NCBI RefSeq assembly: GCF_900538805.1
Contig: NZ_UPZP01000048.1
Span: 1 to 15,888, forward strand
Reading direction: 5' to 3'
From: an uncultured Dialister sp.
GTDB taxonomy: Bacteria; Bacillota; Negativicutes; Veillonellales; Dialisteraceae
DNA: 15,888 nucleotides
Shown here: piece by piece, positions 1 to 8,199 of the stretch
Numbering within the stretch: the first letter of the stretch is position 1
How the letters are laid out: the number at the start of each line of letters is the position of its first letter
The notes under the pieces: generated by a model
Told to the model about the DNA's origin: nothing
The model's database searches: none
What the model saw: the letters and a program-made list of their open reading frames with translations, nothing else
Program-made: the position numbers and the translations under genes

Positions 1-46
1 CGGTTACGCGCCGCGGTTAGGATAGGCCCTTTGGGCCGCATAAGAA

Positions 47-80
47 GAACCACCAGCTATGCTGGTGGGTTTCTTTTTTT
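47..80 (+). terminator. Rho-independent terminator of an upstream gene outside the window
   Basis: An 8-bp stem (50-57 with 61-68) closes a three-base loop and is followed by a T-rich tail at 70-80. It would end a rightward transcript that begins left of the window. No coding remainder before it can be identified. Hairpins of this kind also occur at IS200/IS605 ends, but nothing else here supports that. Confidence 0.75.
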
Positions 81-143
81 AATTCTGAAAACAAACTGCT
101 GTTTCATGGGGACATCAGCTTAGCGTCCGGCAGCAAAGGAGCA

Positions 144-240
144 CCTTCCCGCCAACCGGTATGTACCGATATTCTTCTCATATGCGATTCTTACCGAGAT
201 TCTTTGCTTGCGCTCAGAATGACTGTGTCCGGTGGGAAGG
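144..240 (+). repeat. 97-bp dispersed inverted-repeat element, copy 1
   Basis: The ends are CCTTCCCGCC (144-153) and GGTGGGAAGG (231-240), inverted with one G:U-compatible change. The interior carries the core GAGATTCTTTGCTTGCGCTCAGAATGAC (198-225 region), which is itself partly self-complementary. Near-identical elements lie at 8102-8199 and 14043-14140. Cores of the form CTGAGCGnAGCnAAGnATCT are a widespread bacterial intergenic repeat; their function is not established. Short ORFs across it are spurious. Confidence 0.8.
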
Positions 241-312
241 TCAGCAGGTAAGGCAGTCTGACGTCTAATCTACGCCCCCCCTTTTTAATCTGCGGCGGAG
301 CCGCCACCACCA

Positions 313-348
313 CCCTTTGAACCCTTTGAACCTTCTGAACCCTCTGAA
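313..348 (+). repeat. 9-bp tandem repeat, four units
   Basis: Four consecutive nonamers (CCCTTTGAA, CCCTTTGAA, CCTTCTGAA, CCCTCTGAA) lie just past the 3' end of the leftward ppx gene. Related nonamers occur at 8252-8269 and, as CTTAAGAAC, at 11074-11091, each in the same position within a repeat cluster. The rest of 241-369 holds a short GC-rich hairpin around 291-306 and no gene. Confidence 0.75.
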
Positions 349-369
349 CCCGGGCTGCAAAGCGGCCCC

Positions 370-1965
370 TCATGCCTTCGGGTCAAATCCCAGTTTCACC
401 GCTTCTTCGGTGAGTTCATTCTTATTGTTGCTTCCCGGGAACCACTGGATGCGCAGGGGGAGGCGGAAGGTTTTGGTAAAGTCCTTGATAAGGTGCTGCA
501 CCGCATGGGCGGGAACGTCGAAGTTGTCCCGGCTGGTGTAGATGCGAAGGTCCATGGCTCCACGGGAGGCAGTGCAGATGAGGCGGGTGATACACTGTTC
601 GTGGCTTTCATCGAGCCCCTCCGCTAGGGCCAGGAAGAGGGCCATCATGCGGACTTCCTTCATCTGGAGGTCCGAGAGGATACGGACGTGGGTGTTTGAT
701 TTCAGAAATTTGCTGGAGTAGCCGTGGTGGAAGGCACAGATGAGGGCGCACATAATCTGCTCCCTGTGGGACCAGCCGAAAATATGGGCGTTGGCGGTGA
801 TGTAGGCGCTGTGCCGGGCATGGCTGTAATAGTTGACGATGGTGCCGGTGTCATGAAGGAGGCCGGCGGCAAAGAGGAGATTCCTCATGCGGTCATTGAG
901 ATGATGCATTTTCTTCCACTGGTCGAACATGGAAAGAGCCATGGCGGTGACGTAGGAGGTATGGAAATCGTATTCCAGAGGAAGGGTGTAGAGGTAGTTC
1001 TTCACAGAGGAAATGAGCATGTCCTTTTTCCAGTGCCCTTCCTTATCGTAAATGGGGTCATAGTAGTGGAAGAAGAGGCCTTCCCGAAGGCCGCAGCCGG
1101 AGATGGTGAGGTACGAGGAACGGGCCTTCCGCACGATTTCCTGCACCACCAGGGAACCGGCAATGATAATGTCCGCCCGCTCTTCGGAAAGTCCGGAAAC
1201 TTTCTGCCTTTCTTCATAGGTCTTTCCGCAGATGGATTTCACCAGGGAAAAGAGGTCTTCCACCGGAAGGTTGTAGTTATGGAGTTTCGGCAGGGGATAG
1301 GAGGAAGAGCGCTGGTGCACCTTGGCCAGGTTGCGGACCGTACCGCCTACGCCGATGACTTCCATGGGCTCCTTGGGGAACCAGGGAATTTCAGATAATT
1401 TTTTCTGAATGAAATTTCTAATTTTAGTAATCATTTCATAGGGCACGGTGCCGGAGGACTGGAACATTTCGGTCAGCGTGACGGCGCCCATGGGAATGCT
1501 GATGGAGTGCACCCGCTTTTTATTTTTGACCAGTGAAATTTCCACGCTGGCGCCGCCCAGGTCGAAAAGGAGGAAATCCTTCCGGTCAATAGTATGAATG
1601 ACGCCGGAAAAGCCCAGGGCCGCTTCTGCTTTTCCGCTGATAATGGTCATGGGAATGCCGGTGGTGAGGCGTACTCTTTTCAGGAAGGATGCGCCGTTCA
1701 CCGCATTCCGGACAGCGGCGGTGGCTACAGCCAGTACTTTCTTCACCTTCTGCACGGAAATGATATGGGCATATACGGAAAGACATTTCAGCGCCCGCTG
1801 CTGTGCTTCTTCCGTGAGCTGCCGGGAATCCAGCGTCATGCCTTCGGCGAGACGGATGGATTTCTTTTCCTGGTACACCAGTTTGTAGGAACCGTGGGCT
1901 CCAATCTGCATGATAACAAAGCGGATGGAGTTGGAACCCAGGTCGATGATTGCTATTCGTTCCAT
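370..1965 (-). CDS. ppx: Exopolyphosphatase / guanosine pentaphosphate phosphatase family protein with HD domain
   Basis: This 531-aa Ppx/GppA protein should release phosphate from the ends of polyphosphate chains and/or act on pppGpp in the cytoplasm. The N-terminal actin-like ATPase fold shows IDLGSNSIRF (residues 7-16), the acidic SGKAEAALGF segment (110-119, with E114 as the likely catalytic glutamate) and the second phosphate motif FDLGGASVEIS (134-144). The C-terminal half carries an HD domain: LLHDTG (H371, D372), then HARHSAYI and FHH, as in long Ppx enzymes. The start is fixed by AAGGAGAT a few bases upstream of the ATG on the minus strand. It is divergent from the ppx-like/ppk1 operon and convergent with nothing visible on its left. 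Family assignment is firm. Ppx versus GppA specificity cannot be read from the sequence. Confidence 0.92.
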   Translation of the reverse strand: MERIAIIDLGSNSIRFVIMQIGAHGSYKLVYQEKKSIRLAEGMTLDSRQLTEEAQQRALKCLSVYAHIISVQKVKKVLAVATAAVRNAVNGASFLKRVRLTTGIPMTIISGKAEAALGFSGVIHTIDRKDFLLFDLGGASVEISLVKNKKRVHSISIPMGAVTLTEMFQSSGTVPYEMITKIRNFIQKKLSEIPWFPKEPMEVIGVGGTVRNLAKVHQRSSSYPLPKLHNYNLPVEDLFSLVKSICGKTYEERQKVSGLSEERADIIIAGSLVVQEIVRKARSSYLTISGCGLREGLFFHYYDPIYDKEGHWKKDMLISSVKNYLYTLPLEYDFHTSYVTAMALSMFDQWKKMHHLNDRMRNLLFAAGLLHDTGTIVNYYSHARHSAYITANAHIFGWSHREQIMCALICAFHHGYSSKFLKSNTHVRILSDLQMKEVRMMALFLALAEGLDESHEQCITRLICTASRGAMDLRIYTSRDNFDVPAHAVQHLIKDFTKTFRLPLRIQWFPGSNNKNELTEEAVKLGFDPKA

Positions 1966-2050
1966 GGTATCTCCTTTTGCAGGCAGCCTGTCCGAATGCA
2001 GGGAAAAGACAGTGCTTGCCTCTGATGCTTCTATTTTACAACAGATGGGG

Positions 2051-2204
2051 GATAGATGATAGAAGATAGACGATAGAAGGTAGAAGATAGACGATAGATG
2101 ATAGTAGATGGAAAAGAAAGTCTGCCATCTTCCATCTATCGTCTGATTTCTATCTTCTATCGTCTAATATCTATCGTCTAACATCTATTATCTAACTATC
2201 ATCT
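2051..2204. repeat. Heptanucleotide tandem array arranged as an inverted repeat
   Basis: The left arm (2051-2106) is eight consecutive 7-bp units of the form GATAGAN, with GATAGAT, GATAGAA and GATAGAC variants. The right arm (about 2126-2204) is roughly eleven units of the complementary heptamer (CTTCTAT, CGTCTAA, TATCTAT and so on). The arms can fold into a long imperfect hairpin with a spacer near 2107-2125. It lies between the start codons of two divergent genes, so it occupies their shared promoter region. It is not a CRISPR array: units are 7 bp and there are no spacers. Confidence 0.85.
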
Positions 2205-2240
2205 TCTTTCCTAAGATATGCTACAATAATGATATAATAA
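2205..2240 (+). promoter_or_regulatory. Candidate promoter of the ppx-like–ppk1 operon
   Basis: A consensus -10 TATAAT lies at 2233-2238 in AT-rich sequence immediately after the heptamer array. No good -35 is visible at 16-18 bp. It would leave an untranslated leader of about 110 bases before the ATG at 2358. The leader contains an AGGAGG-like stretch (2261-2268) with no start codon after it. Confidence 0.45.
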
Positions 2241-2357
2241 GAAATAATCATATTTATTCAGGAGGCGGAGCTTTACAGAGGCTTTACTTTCCCAGTGTAC
2301 AATCAAACAGGAATCAGATCATTTTCTATGCATTATGAATAGAAACGGGGGCTCGCT

Positions 2358-3911
2358 ATGTCGGATCAAAAGCCGCTCATTTATGGAATTATTCATATCG
2401 GTTCATCCAATGTATCCATGCGCATTGTGCAGTATAACAGTGTGAAGGATATACGGGTGATTGAATCGGTGCGAAAGGACACCACCTTTGGCGAAGAGGT
2501 GTTTAACCAGAAGCGCCTGTCTTTCCCTTCCATTAAGAAGTTGTGCCGCATGCTGGAAGGATTGAAGCAGCTGCTCATGGATTACCAGGTGAAGGTGTAC
2601 GCCGTGTATGCTACGGCGGTGCTCCGTGAAGCGGAGAACTGCCGGTCCATTATCGACCTGGTACGGGTGAACACAGGCTTCAACGTGCAGGTGGTGGATA
2701 TGCCGCAGGAAATTTATTTCAAGCATTTCGGCCTGCAGTACCAGTTTAAGGAATATAACAAAGACGCCGGTGGCCGGATGGGAAGCAATTTCCTCTTCGT
2801 GGATATTACCTCCGGCTGCATCGGCCTTACGGTATGGGAGAAGGGTGCCCTGTGCTACCAGCACAATGTGCACATCGGTACGCTGCGCCTTTTGGAAACC
2901 TTCAAGCTGAACCAGCGGGATTCCATGGATTTTCCCCAGGCCCTGGGCGAATATATCCACGCCATCATGGAGCCCCTGTGGGTGACGGTGCGGAAGTATG
3001 ATATTGATACGGTCATCCTCTCCGGCCGGGAGGCCCGGATTGTAGGCCGCCTCATGGGTCTTGCAGTGGGGAAGGAAATCACGGAAGTGAATAAGGACCG
3101 GATTCTCCGGTTCTATGAAGAGGCCGGTAACCTTTCCACCTCCATGCTGCGGCAGAAGTACCATGTGGATGAAGCCCTGGCGTCTGTAGTTTCGCCGACT
3201 ATTCATATTTATAAGGAAATACTGGATAATGTGCCCATGAAAAATGTGGTGCTCATGGGCATGACCTTTGTGGAGGCGGCCAGCCTTTTCTACGGCGCCC
3301 AGAAAACGAAGGACCCGGCACTGCTCTACATGCGGGCCCAGAACCTGGAGCTTACCCGCTCTATTGCGGTGTCCTACTATTACGAACCGGACCACGCCCG
3401 GGCCATGGAGCTTTACAGTTACCATATTATCAGAGCCTTTGACCGGTACAACGGCCTCAATGAAAGGGATGAGTTCCTGCTTCGCATGGCCATCATCCTT
3501 TACCAGATCGGGAAATACGTGAACCTTCTGGGTTCTTCCATCCAGGCTTGGAGCATGGTGAAGGGCACCGATATTTTCGGAATTTCCGATAAGGAAAAGG
3601 ACATTGTGGCCTGCATCGTGTACTACGACCATAAAGGCATGCCCAGCGATGAAGACGAGCCATTCCGCATTCTTTCCGATGAATCGAAGATGACGGCGCT
3701 GAAGCTCATCGCCGTTTTCCGGCTGGTTCGGGCCATGGATATGTCTAGAAAGCAGAAGCTGAAGGACGTATCCGCCAGAATCGTGAAGGACTGCCTCCTC
3801 ATCGAATACGAAAGCGATGAGAATACGGCCCTGGAAACCTGGCTTTTTGATAAGGAAAAAGAATTTTTTGAAAATATATTCGGCATGGAAGCCAAACTTG
3901 AGCGGAGGTAA
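2358..3911 (+). CDS. Degenerate Ppx/GppA-like protein, possible pseudoenzyme
   Basis: This 517-aa protein aligns end to end with the Ppx/GppA-HD architecture, but key motifs are altered. The first phosphate motif reads IIHIGSSNVSMRI (11-23). The catalytic-glutamate segment reads VDMPQEIYFKHFG (113-125) and keeps only E118. The second phosphate motif reads VDITSGCIGLTV (148-159), keeping D149 but losing the Gly-Gly. The HD pair is replaced by Y382-Q383 in ILYQIGKY, and the following HxxxH segment is also lost. Start is ATG 2358 with GGGGG at 2347-2351. The stop is two bases before ppk1, so the two are surely co-transcribed. Inference: a polyphosphate- or nucleotide-sensing partner of Ppk1, or an enzyme of altered specificity. 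Recent decay is unlikely, since the frame is intact over its full length. Confidence 0.85.
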   Translation: MSDQKPLIYGIIHIGSSNVSMRIVQYNSVKDIRVIESVRKDTTFGEEVFNQKRLSFPSIKKLCRMLEGLKQLLMDYQVKVYAVYATAVLREAENCRSIIDLVRVNTGFNVQVVDMPQEIYFKHFGLQYQFKEYNKDAGGRMGSNFLFVDITSGCIGLTVWEKGALCYQHNVHIGTLRLLETFKLNQRDSMDFPQALGEYIHAIMEPLWVTVRKYDIDTVILSGREARIVGRLMGLAVGKEITEVNKDRILRFYEEAGNLSTSMLRQKYHVDEALASVVSPTIHIYKEILDNVPMKNVVLMGMTFVEAASLFYGAQKTKDPALLYMRAQNLELTRSIAVSYYYEPDHARAMELYSYHIIRAFDRYNGLNERDEFLLRMAIILYQIGKYVNLLGSSIQAWSMVKGTDIFGISDKEKDIVACIVYYDHKGMPSDEDEPFRILSDESKMTALKLIAVFRLVRAMDMSRKQKLKDVSARIVKDCLLIEYESDENTALETWLFDKEKEFFENIFGMEAKLERR

Positions 3912-3913
3912 TT

Positions 3914-6082
3914 ATGGACGTGGACGTAAAGAATCATCGGTATTATCTGAATCGAGAACTGTCCTGGCTCCAGTTCAACAGAAGGGTTCTCCAGGAAGCG
4001 GTGGACCCCAACAATCCCCTTTTGGAAAAATTGAAATTTCTGGCCATTACCAGCTCCAACCTGGACGAATTTTTCATGATTCGTGTGGCAGGGCTGAAGC
4101 ACCAGAAGGAAAACGGCGTGAAGCGGCGGGATATCGCCAACATGACGCCGGAGGAACAGCTGGAGGCCATTTCCGATACCTGCCAGCGTCTGGTGGCCAG
4201 GCAGTACCGGTACCTGAAGATGATACTGAAGGAACTGGAAACGGAGGGACTCTATTTCATCCGCCCCGAAGAAGCATCTCCCCGGCAGATGAAGTGGCTG
4301 GATGATTATTTTGAAAGAGAAATTTTCCCGGTAGTGACGCCTATGGCGGTGGATTCATCCCATCCCTTCCCCTTCCTGGCGTCCAAGAGTTTGAACATTG
4401 CGCTCCTGCTGGAACGGAATGAACGGGACATGACGCTGGATGAGGAAAATGATATCGACGTGAAGACGGCCATCGTGCCGGTACCGTCGGTGCTGCCCAG
4501 AATCGTGCGGCTGCCGGACAATCCGGAAAATCCGTCCCGCCACGATTTCATGTTCCTGGAACAGGTGCTGTGCCACTTTGCGGCCCGCCTCTTCATCGGC
4601 TTTGACCTCCTGGAAGCCCGCCCCTTCCGCATTACCAGAGATGCGGATTTGAACCTGGACGAAGAAGATGCCCAGGACCTGGTGGTGGAAGTGGAAAAGC
4701 AGCTGAAAAAGAGACAGCGCGGCGAAGCGGTGCGTCTGGAATTTGAACGGGGCACCAGCCGCTTCATGCGCCGTTTCATGACTTCTGAAATGAATCTGGG
4801 CTCCGAAGATATGTATGAAATCGACGGCCCCCTGGATGTGACGGCCTTCTTCTCCTTCTGCGGCATCAAGGGTTATGACAACCTCCGCTATCCGGAAGCC
4901 CATCCGCACCGCCCCTGGTCCATGATCCAGCTGGGGAAGGACAGCGAGAAGAATATTTTTGATATGATTCGGGAAAAGGACCTGCTGGTGCACCTGCCCT
5001 ATGAGTCCTTCGACGATTCGGTGGTGAATTTCGTGGCCTCCGCCGCATCGGACCCCAATGTGCTGGCCATCAAGCAGACGCTCTACCGCGTTTCCTCGTC
5101 CAGCCCCATTATCCAGGCTTTGGAAAAGGCGGCGCAGAACGGGAAACAGGTGACGGTACTCATGGAAGTAAAGGCCCGTTTTGATGAAGCCAACAACATC
5201 CTCATGGCAAGGCGCCTCGAAAAAGCAGGGGCCCATGTTATTTACGGTCTGGTGGGACTGAAGACCCACTCCAAGTGTACCCTGGTCATCCGCCGGGAAA
5301 AGGACGGCATCCGCCGCTACGTCCATGTGGCCACCGGCAACTACAATGCCTCCACCGCCAAACTGTACACGGACCTTGGCATTTTTACCTGCAACGACCG
5401 CTTCGGCAGCGATGCCTCCGCCTTCTTCAACCTTCTTTCCGGCTACTCCGACCCGCCTATCTGGGACTCCTTCATCGTGGCGCCGATTAACCTTCGCCAG
5501 CGCTGCATGGAGCTCATTGACCGGGAAATCCATTTTGCCCTGCAGGGAGAACCGGCCCACATGATTGCCAAGATGAACTCCCTTCTGGATAAGGAAATCA
5601 TTGCCAAGCTCTATGAAGCATCCAGGGCCGGCGTGAAAGTCGAACTCATCGTCCGGGGCATCTGCGTCATTATCCCCGGCATCCCCGGCGTCAGCGACAA
5701 CATTACCGTGCGAAGCCTGGTAGGCCGTTTCCTGGAGCACAGCCGTGTCTTCTGGTTTGCCAACGGCGGCAGGGAAGAACTCTACATCGGCAGTGCCGAC
5801 TGGATGCCAAGAAACCTGAATGACCGGGTGGAACTGATGATTCCTGTAAAGGACCCGGACATCTGCAGAAGGCTGAAAAACATGATTGACCTGGAACTGG
5901 CGGACAACCAGAAGGCCCACATCATGCAGTCCGACGGCACCTGGCGGAAATCCATCGCCCCGGAAAACAGGGTGGCTGCCCAGGCAAGGTTCCAGGAACT
6001 GGCGGAACAGCGGGATAGGGAAGATGAAATGACCCTGGCCCAGAAGATGGAACCGTACATGCCGGTATTCGGAAAACATTGA
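3914..6082 (+). CDS. ppk1: Polyphosphate kinase 1
   Basis: This 722-aa enzyme reversibly transfers the ATP gamma-phosphate to growing inorganic polyphosphate at or near the membrane. It begins with the family signature LNRELSWLQFNRRVLQEA (about residues 12-29) and contains NLDEFFMIRVAGLK (about 50-63). The phosphohistidine segment is GLKTHSKCTLVIRR with H452, equivalent to E. coli H435. The second essential histidine, in FLEHSRVFWF, is H609, equivalent to E. coli H592. LYIGSADWMPRNLNDRVEL follows as a C-terminal signature. Length is normal for Ppk1 (about 690-730). The ribosome site GGAGG overlaps the end of the preceding gene two bases away, indicating translational coupling. A strong terminator follows. 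All catalytic features are intact. Confidence 0.97.
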   Translation: MDVDVKNHRYYLNRELSWLQFNRRVLQEAVDPNNPLLEKLKFLAITSSNLDEFFMIRVAGLKHQKENGVKRRDIANMTPEEQLEAISDTCQRLVARQYRYLKMILKELETEGLYFIRPEEASPRQMKWLDDYFEREIFPVVTPMAVDSSHPFPFLASKSLNIALLLERNERDMTLDEENDIDVKTAIVPVPSVLPRIVRLPDNPENPSRHDFMFLEQVLCHFAARLFIGFDLLEARPFRITRDADLNLDEEDAQDLVVEVEKQLKKRQRGEAVRLEFERGTSRFMRRFMTSEMNLGSEDMYEIDGPLDVTAFFSFCGIKGYDNLRYPEAHPHRPWSMIQLGKDSEKNIFDMIREKDLLVHLPYESFDDSVVNFVASAASDPNVLAIKQTLYRVSSSSPIIQALEKAAQNGKQVTVLMEVKARFDEANNILMARRLEKAGAHVIYGLVGLKTHSKCTLVIRREKDGIRRYVHVATGNYNASTAKLYTDLGIFTCNDRFGSDASAFFNLLSGYSDPPIWDSFIVAPINLRQRCMELIDREIHFALQGEPAHMIAKMNSLLDKEIIAKLYEASRAGVKVELIVRGICVIIPGIPGVSDNITVRSLVGRFLEHSRVFWFANGGREELYIGSADWMPRNLNDRVELMIPVKDPDICRRLKNMIDLELADNQKAHIMQSDGTWRKSIAPENRVAAQARFQELAEQRDREDEMTLAQKMEPYMPVFGKH

Positions 6083-6094
6083 TACCCATTATCA

Positions 6095-6127
6095 ATGAAA
6101 AGCCCCAGTGTATGGGGCTTTTTTCAT
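6095..6127 (+). terminator. Rho-independent terminator after ppk1
   Basis: A stem of AAAAGCCCCA with TGGGGCTTTT around a five-base loop, extended by ATGA/TCAT, is followed by a run of T. It lies 13 bases after the ppk1 stop and ends the ppx-like–ppk1 transcript. Confidence 0.92.
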
Positions 6128-6666
6128 GTTTTTTTGAAATGGAATCATAGATTGACGGGAATGATTTGCAAAAAAATCAAGGCAAAAGCTCTGTAACCGA
6201 TGATTTCCTGTTTTCTACTTTTAGCCTGAATTGAATCTATTTTTGGGAAGGCCCTATGGAAAACGCCTCTTTTTTCATCAAGTATTCCCACAAAGCATGA
6301 ATATATTAGCAAACACAAGTTTCATAAGTCCTTTGACATGGGACAAAAAAGGGCTATCCCAGCAATATAGAATCCGTTCTTAATGGTTTACAATTTGGAA
6401 GGGGGAAAAGGTGCAAAAATGGCAGAAAGTCGAAAAAAACGGAATTTTTAGGATTCATAATATGTTAATATTTTACTAATGTCCATTGCAAAGGGACAGA
6501 ATTGACAATTAAACGAATTGGAAATATACGATAAATACTGAATAATTCGATAATTTGTGATTGAAGATATGATTTTATAAAGCTAAACTGACAGGAAACA
6601 TAAATGAGAAAAGCTAGATAAATACTAGGGAAAATACTATTTTATAAAATGTCAACTTCATAAAAT
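6128..6666. other. AT-rich non-coding interval
   Basis: About 540 bases with no plausible gene and much lower GC than neighbouring genes. It contains a possible upstream promoter (TTGACA at 6502-6507, 17 bp, TATACG at 6525-6530), a short stem around TGGGA/TCCCA near 6340-6362, and repeated TTTTATAAA-like motifs near 6572-6580 and 6640-6648. It may be extended regulatory DNA for the 3D-domain gene, or the residue of a lost gene. I see nothing that decides. Confidence 0.5.
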
Positions 6667-6694
6667 TTGACAAAAAGTCTCCCTATGGTAGAAT
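6667..6694 (+). promoter_or_regulatory. Strong housekeeping-type promoter of the 3D-domain gene
   Basis: A consensus -35 TTGACA (6667-6672) is separated by 16 bp from the -10 TAGAAT (6689-6694), with an extended TG motif at 6686-6687. A-rich tracts upstream resemble an UP element. Transcription should begin near 6701, leaving a very short leader. An ATG at 6693 lies inside the -10 box, so it cannot be the start codon. Confidence 0.85.
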
Positions 6695-6716
6695 GACTGC
6701 CATAGGAGAGAAAAAT

Positions 6717-7691
6717 ATGAAACATTCAACCTTTGAAAAAGCAGCAAAAGCAGTAACCTGTTCCCTCCTTCTCCTTTCTCTGGCGGCCCAGACGGACCTT
6801 TCCATGGCCTTCGGCTTAGGTGCCCAGGATGAGGATAAGGTGGTTACAGTGTATGACGGCAAAACCAAAAAGGTGGTTACCACCAGGGCAAACAGCTTCA
6901 AAAAAGTGCTGAGCGATTCAGAAGTCACTCTGAATGCCTATGATAAGTACTGGACCAGCAGCAGCGATGTGGAAAACGGCGCAGTGGTGGTGGTGGAAAG
7001 GGCAAAGCCCGTGACCATTGTGTCAAACGGCAGAGCCAAGACCCTCTATACCACCCAGCAGACCGTGCAGGGCGTGGTGAACGAAGCGGGTTTCGACTGG
7101 AAGAAAATGATGCCCATCGAAGACGGCATGATGAAGGTCACCCAGGGCATGCAGATCCACGTGGTTCCCTATACCTCCCGGGTGGTGAACCGGACCGAAT
7201 CCATCCCCATCCACTATAATAAGTGGTACGACGCCAGCCTGGCGCCGGGACAGATGGAAGTGGTGCAGGAAGGCACTCCGGGCCGCAGGGAAGTAGAAAT
7301 GGAAGAATACGTTTCTGACGGCAAGGTCATTAAGGCAGAAGCGGGAGACGTGAAAGTCATTACCCACGGTACTCCGGGCATTGCGAAAACCGGCGACGTG
7401 GAAGGCACACAGGGCTACGTGCGCAGCATGAATGCCAGCGCCTACCATCCCACCGACGGCGACGGCTTCGGTATTACCGCCACCGGCACCAGGGCAGGTC
7501 ACGGCACCGTAGCCGTAGACCCCAGAGTCATTCCCCTGGGCTCCACCGTATTCATACCCAACTACGGCGAAGCGGTGGCAGCCGATACAGGCGGAGCCAT
7601 CATCGGCGACCGCATCGACCTCTGCATGGAAACCTTCGAAGAATGCTACAATTTCGGAAGACAGAATGTGGAAGTTTTTGTGAATTATTGA
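6717..7691 (+). CDS. Secreted 3D-domain cell-wall protein with DUF348- and G5-like repeats
   Basis: A 324-aa exported protein starting at ATG 6717, fixed by TAGGAGAG at 6702-6709 and the promoter just upstream. Residues 1-32 look like a signal peptide: a lysine-containing n-region followed by CSLLLLSLAAQ. About 41-96 and 97-155 resemble two DUF348-type repeats (VVTVYDGKTKKVVTTRA; VTIVSNGRAKTLYTT). About 155-222 resembles a G5 domain. The C-terminal 3D domain (about 236-324) has the three aspartates in VDPRVIPLGS (D268), ADTGGAIIGDR (D290) and RIDL (D301). This is the layout of YabE/Rpf-type proteins, whose 3D domain is an MltA-like lytic transglycosylase fold. Likely role: peptidoglycan remodelling outside the inner membrane. 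The exact substrate is not readable from sequence. Confidence 0.88.
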   Translation: MKHSTFEKAAKAVTCSLLLLSLAAQTDLSMAFGLGAQDEDKVVTVYDGKTKKVVTTRANSFKKVLSDSEVTLNAYDKYWTSSSDVENGAVVVVERAKPVTIVSNGRAKTLYTTQQTVQGVVNEAGFDWKKMMPIEDGMMKVTQGMQIHVVPYTSRVVNRTESIPIHYNKWYDASLAPGQMEVVQEGTPGRREVEMEEYVSDGKVIKAEAGDVKVITHGTPGIAKTGDVEGTQGYVRSMNASAYHPTDGDGFGITATGTRAGHGTVAVDPRVIPLGSTVFIPNYGEAVAADTGGAIIGDRIDLCMETFEECYNFGRQNVEVFVNY

Positions 7692-7702
7692 TATGGATAC
7701 AG

Positions 7703-7740
7703 AAAACCCGCAGGGCTTTGGGCTCTGCGGGTTTTATATT
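7703..7740 (+). terminator. Rho-independent terminator after the 3D-domain gene
   Basis: A perfect 11-bp stem (7703-7713 with 7725-7735) with an 11-base loop, whose right arm ends in TTTT and is followed by ATATTTT. It starts 11 bases after the stop codon. Confidence 0.9.
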
Positions 7741-7765
7741 TTGGGGAAATGCGCGGAGGGGAGGA

Positions 7766-8101
7766 GGCTCTGGCTCTCCGTCATGCAGCACTGGAGACAC
7801 AAATGTAAATCCCGTAACGTCAGGCTCCTTCATCAGGAAGGAGCTGGGCGATAGCCCTGAGGATAGGTCCGAATTATTTTAGTGAAATAACTGACGCCCC
7901 TATCCTCCGTCGCCTAACGGCGCCCCCTTCCTGTGGAAGGGGGCTTTGGCTCTCCGTCATGCAGCACTTGTGACACAAAGGGCAAATCCCGTAACGTCCC
8001 TTGCGTCCCCTTTAGGGGAAGAGGGCCACGAAGTGGCGCAGGGGTGTACTACGCTGCGGGTCGAAAAGATACTCTAATCAAACTTGACTGCCAAACGGCA
8101 G
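7766..8101 (+). repeat. Composite intergenic repeat mosaic, copy 1
   Basis: This non-coding mosaic is closely matched at 13760-14042. It contains a unit beginning CGTCATGCAGCACTGGAG, present twice here (7778 and 7956 regions) and once at about 13902. A long hairpin has arms GAGGATAGG (7859-7867) and CCTATCCTC (7899-7907) around a variable centre. A perfect 9-bp hairpin, CCCCCTTCC/GGAAGGGGG, lies at 7923-7943, with smaller GC hairpins after it. It runs directly into the 98-bp element at 8102. Short ORFs here are unlikely to be genes. Confidence 0.8.
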
Positions 8102-8199
8102 CCTTCCCGCCGACCGGTAGTTAATGACAATTTTCTCACTTACGATTCTTACGGAGATCCTTCGCTTGCGCTCAGGATGACAAGTGGGAGGCGGGAAGG
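8102..8199 (+). repeat. 98-bp dispersed inverted-repeat element, copy 2
   Basis: Perfect 10-bp inverted ends, CCTTCCCGCC (8102-8111) and GGCGGGAAGG (8190-8199), enclose the same CTTCGCTTGCGCTCAGGATGAC-type core as the copies at 144 and 14043. It has the best-preserved ends of the three copies. Confidence 0.82.

Noticed and set aside
2051..2204. Regularly repeated units suggested a CRISPR array.
   Set aside because: The unit is 7 bp, contiguous, without spacers, and reverses direction in the middle. No cas genes are nearby.
2403..3632. A 409-codon minus-strand frame opposite the ppx-like gene.
   Set aside because: It is a shadow frame. The plus-strand product has recognisable Ppx/GppA motifs and a proper start, while the minus frame shows none.
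4355..6079. A 574-codon open frame on the minus strand of ppk1.
   Set aside because: It is the antisense shadow of a fully conserved ppk1. The product is histidine-rich with no family features, as expected from GC-biased codons.
6693..6716. Upstream ATG giving eight extra residues on the 3D-domain protein.
   Set aside because: The codon lies within the -10 box, so it would not be in the transcript. The ATG at 6717 has AGGAG at the right distance and gives a normal signal peptide.
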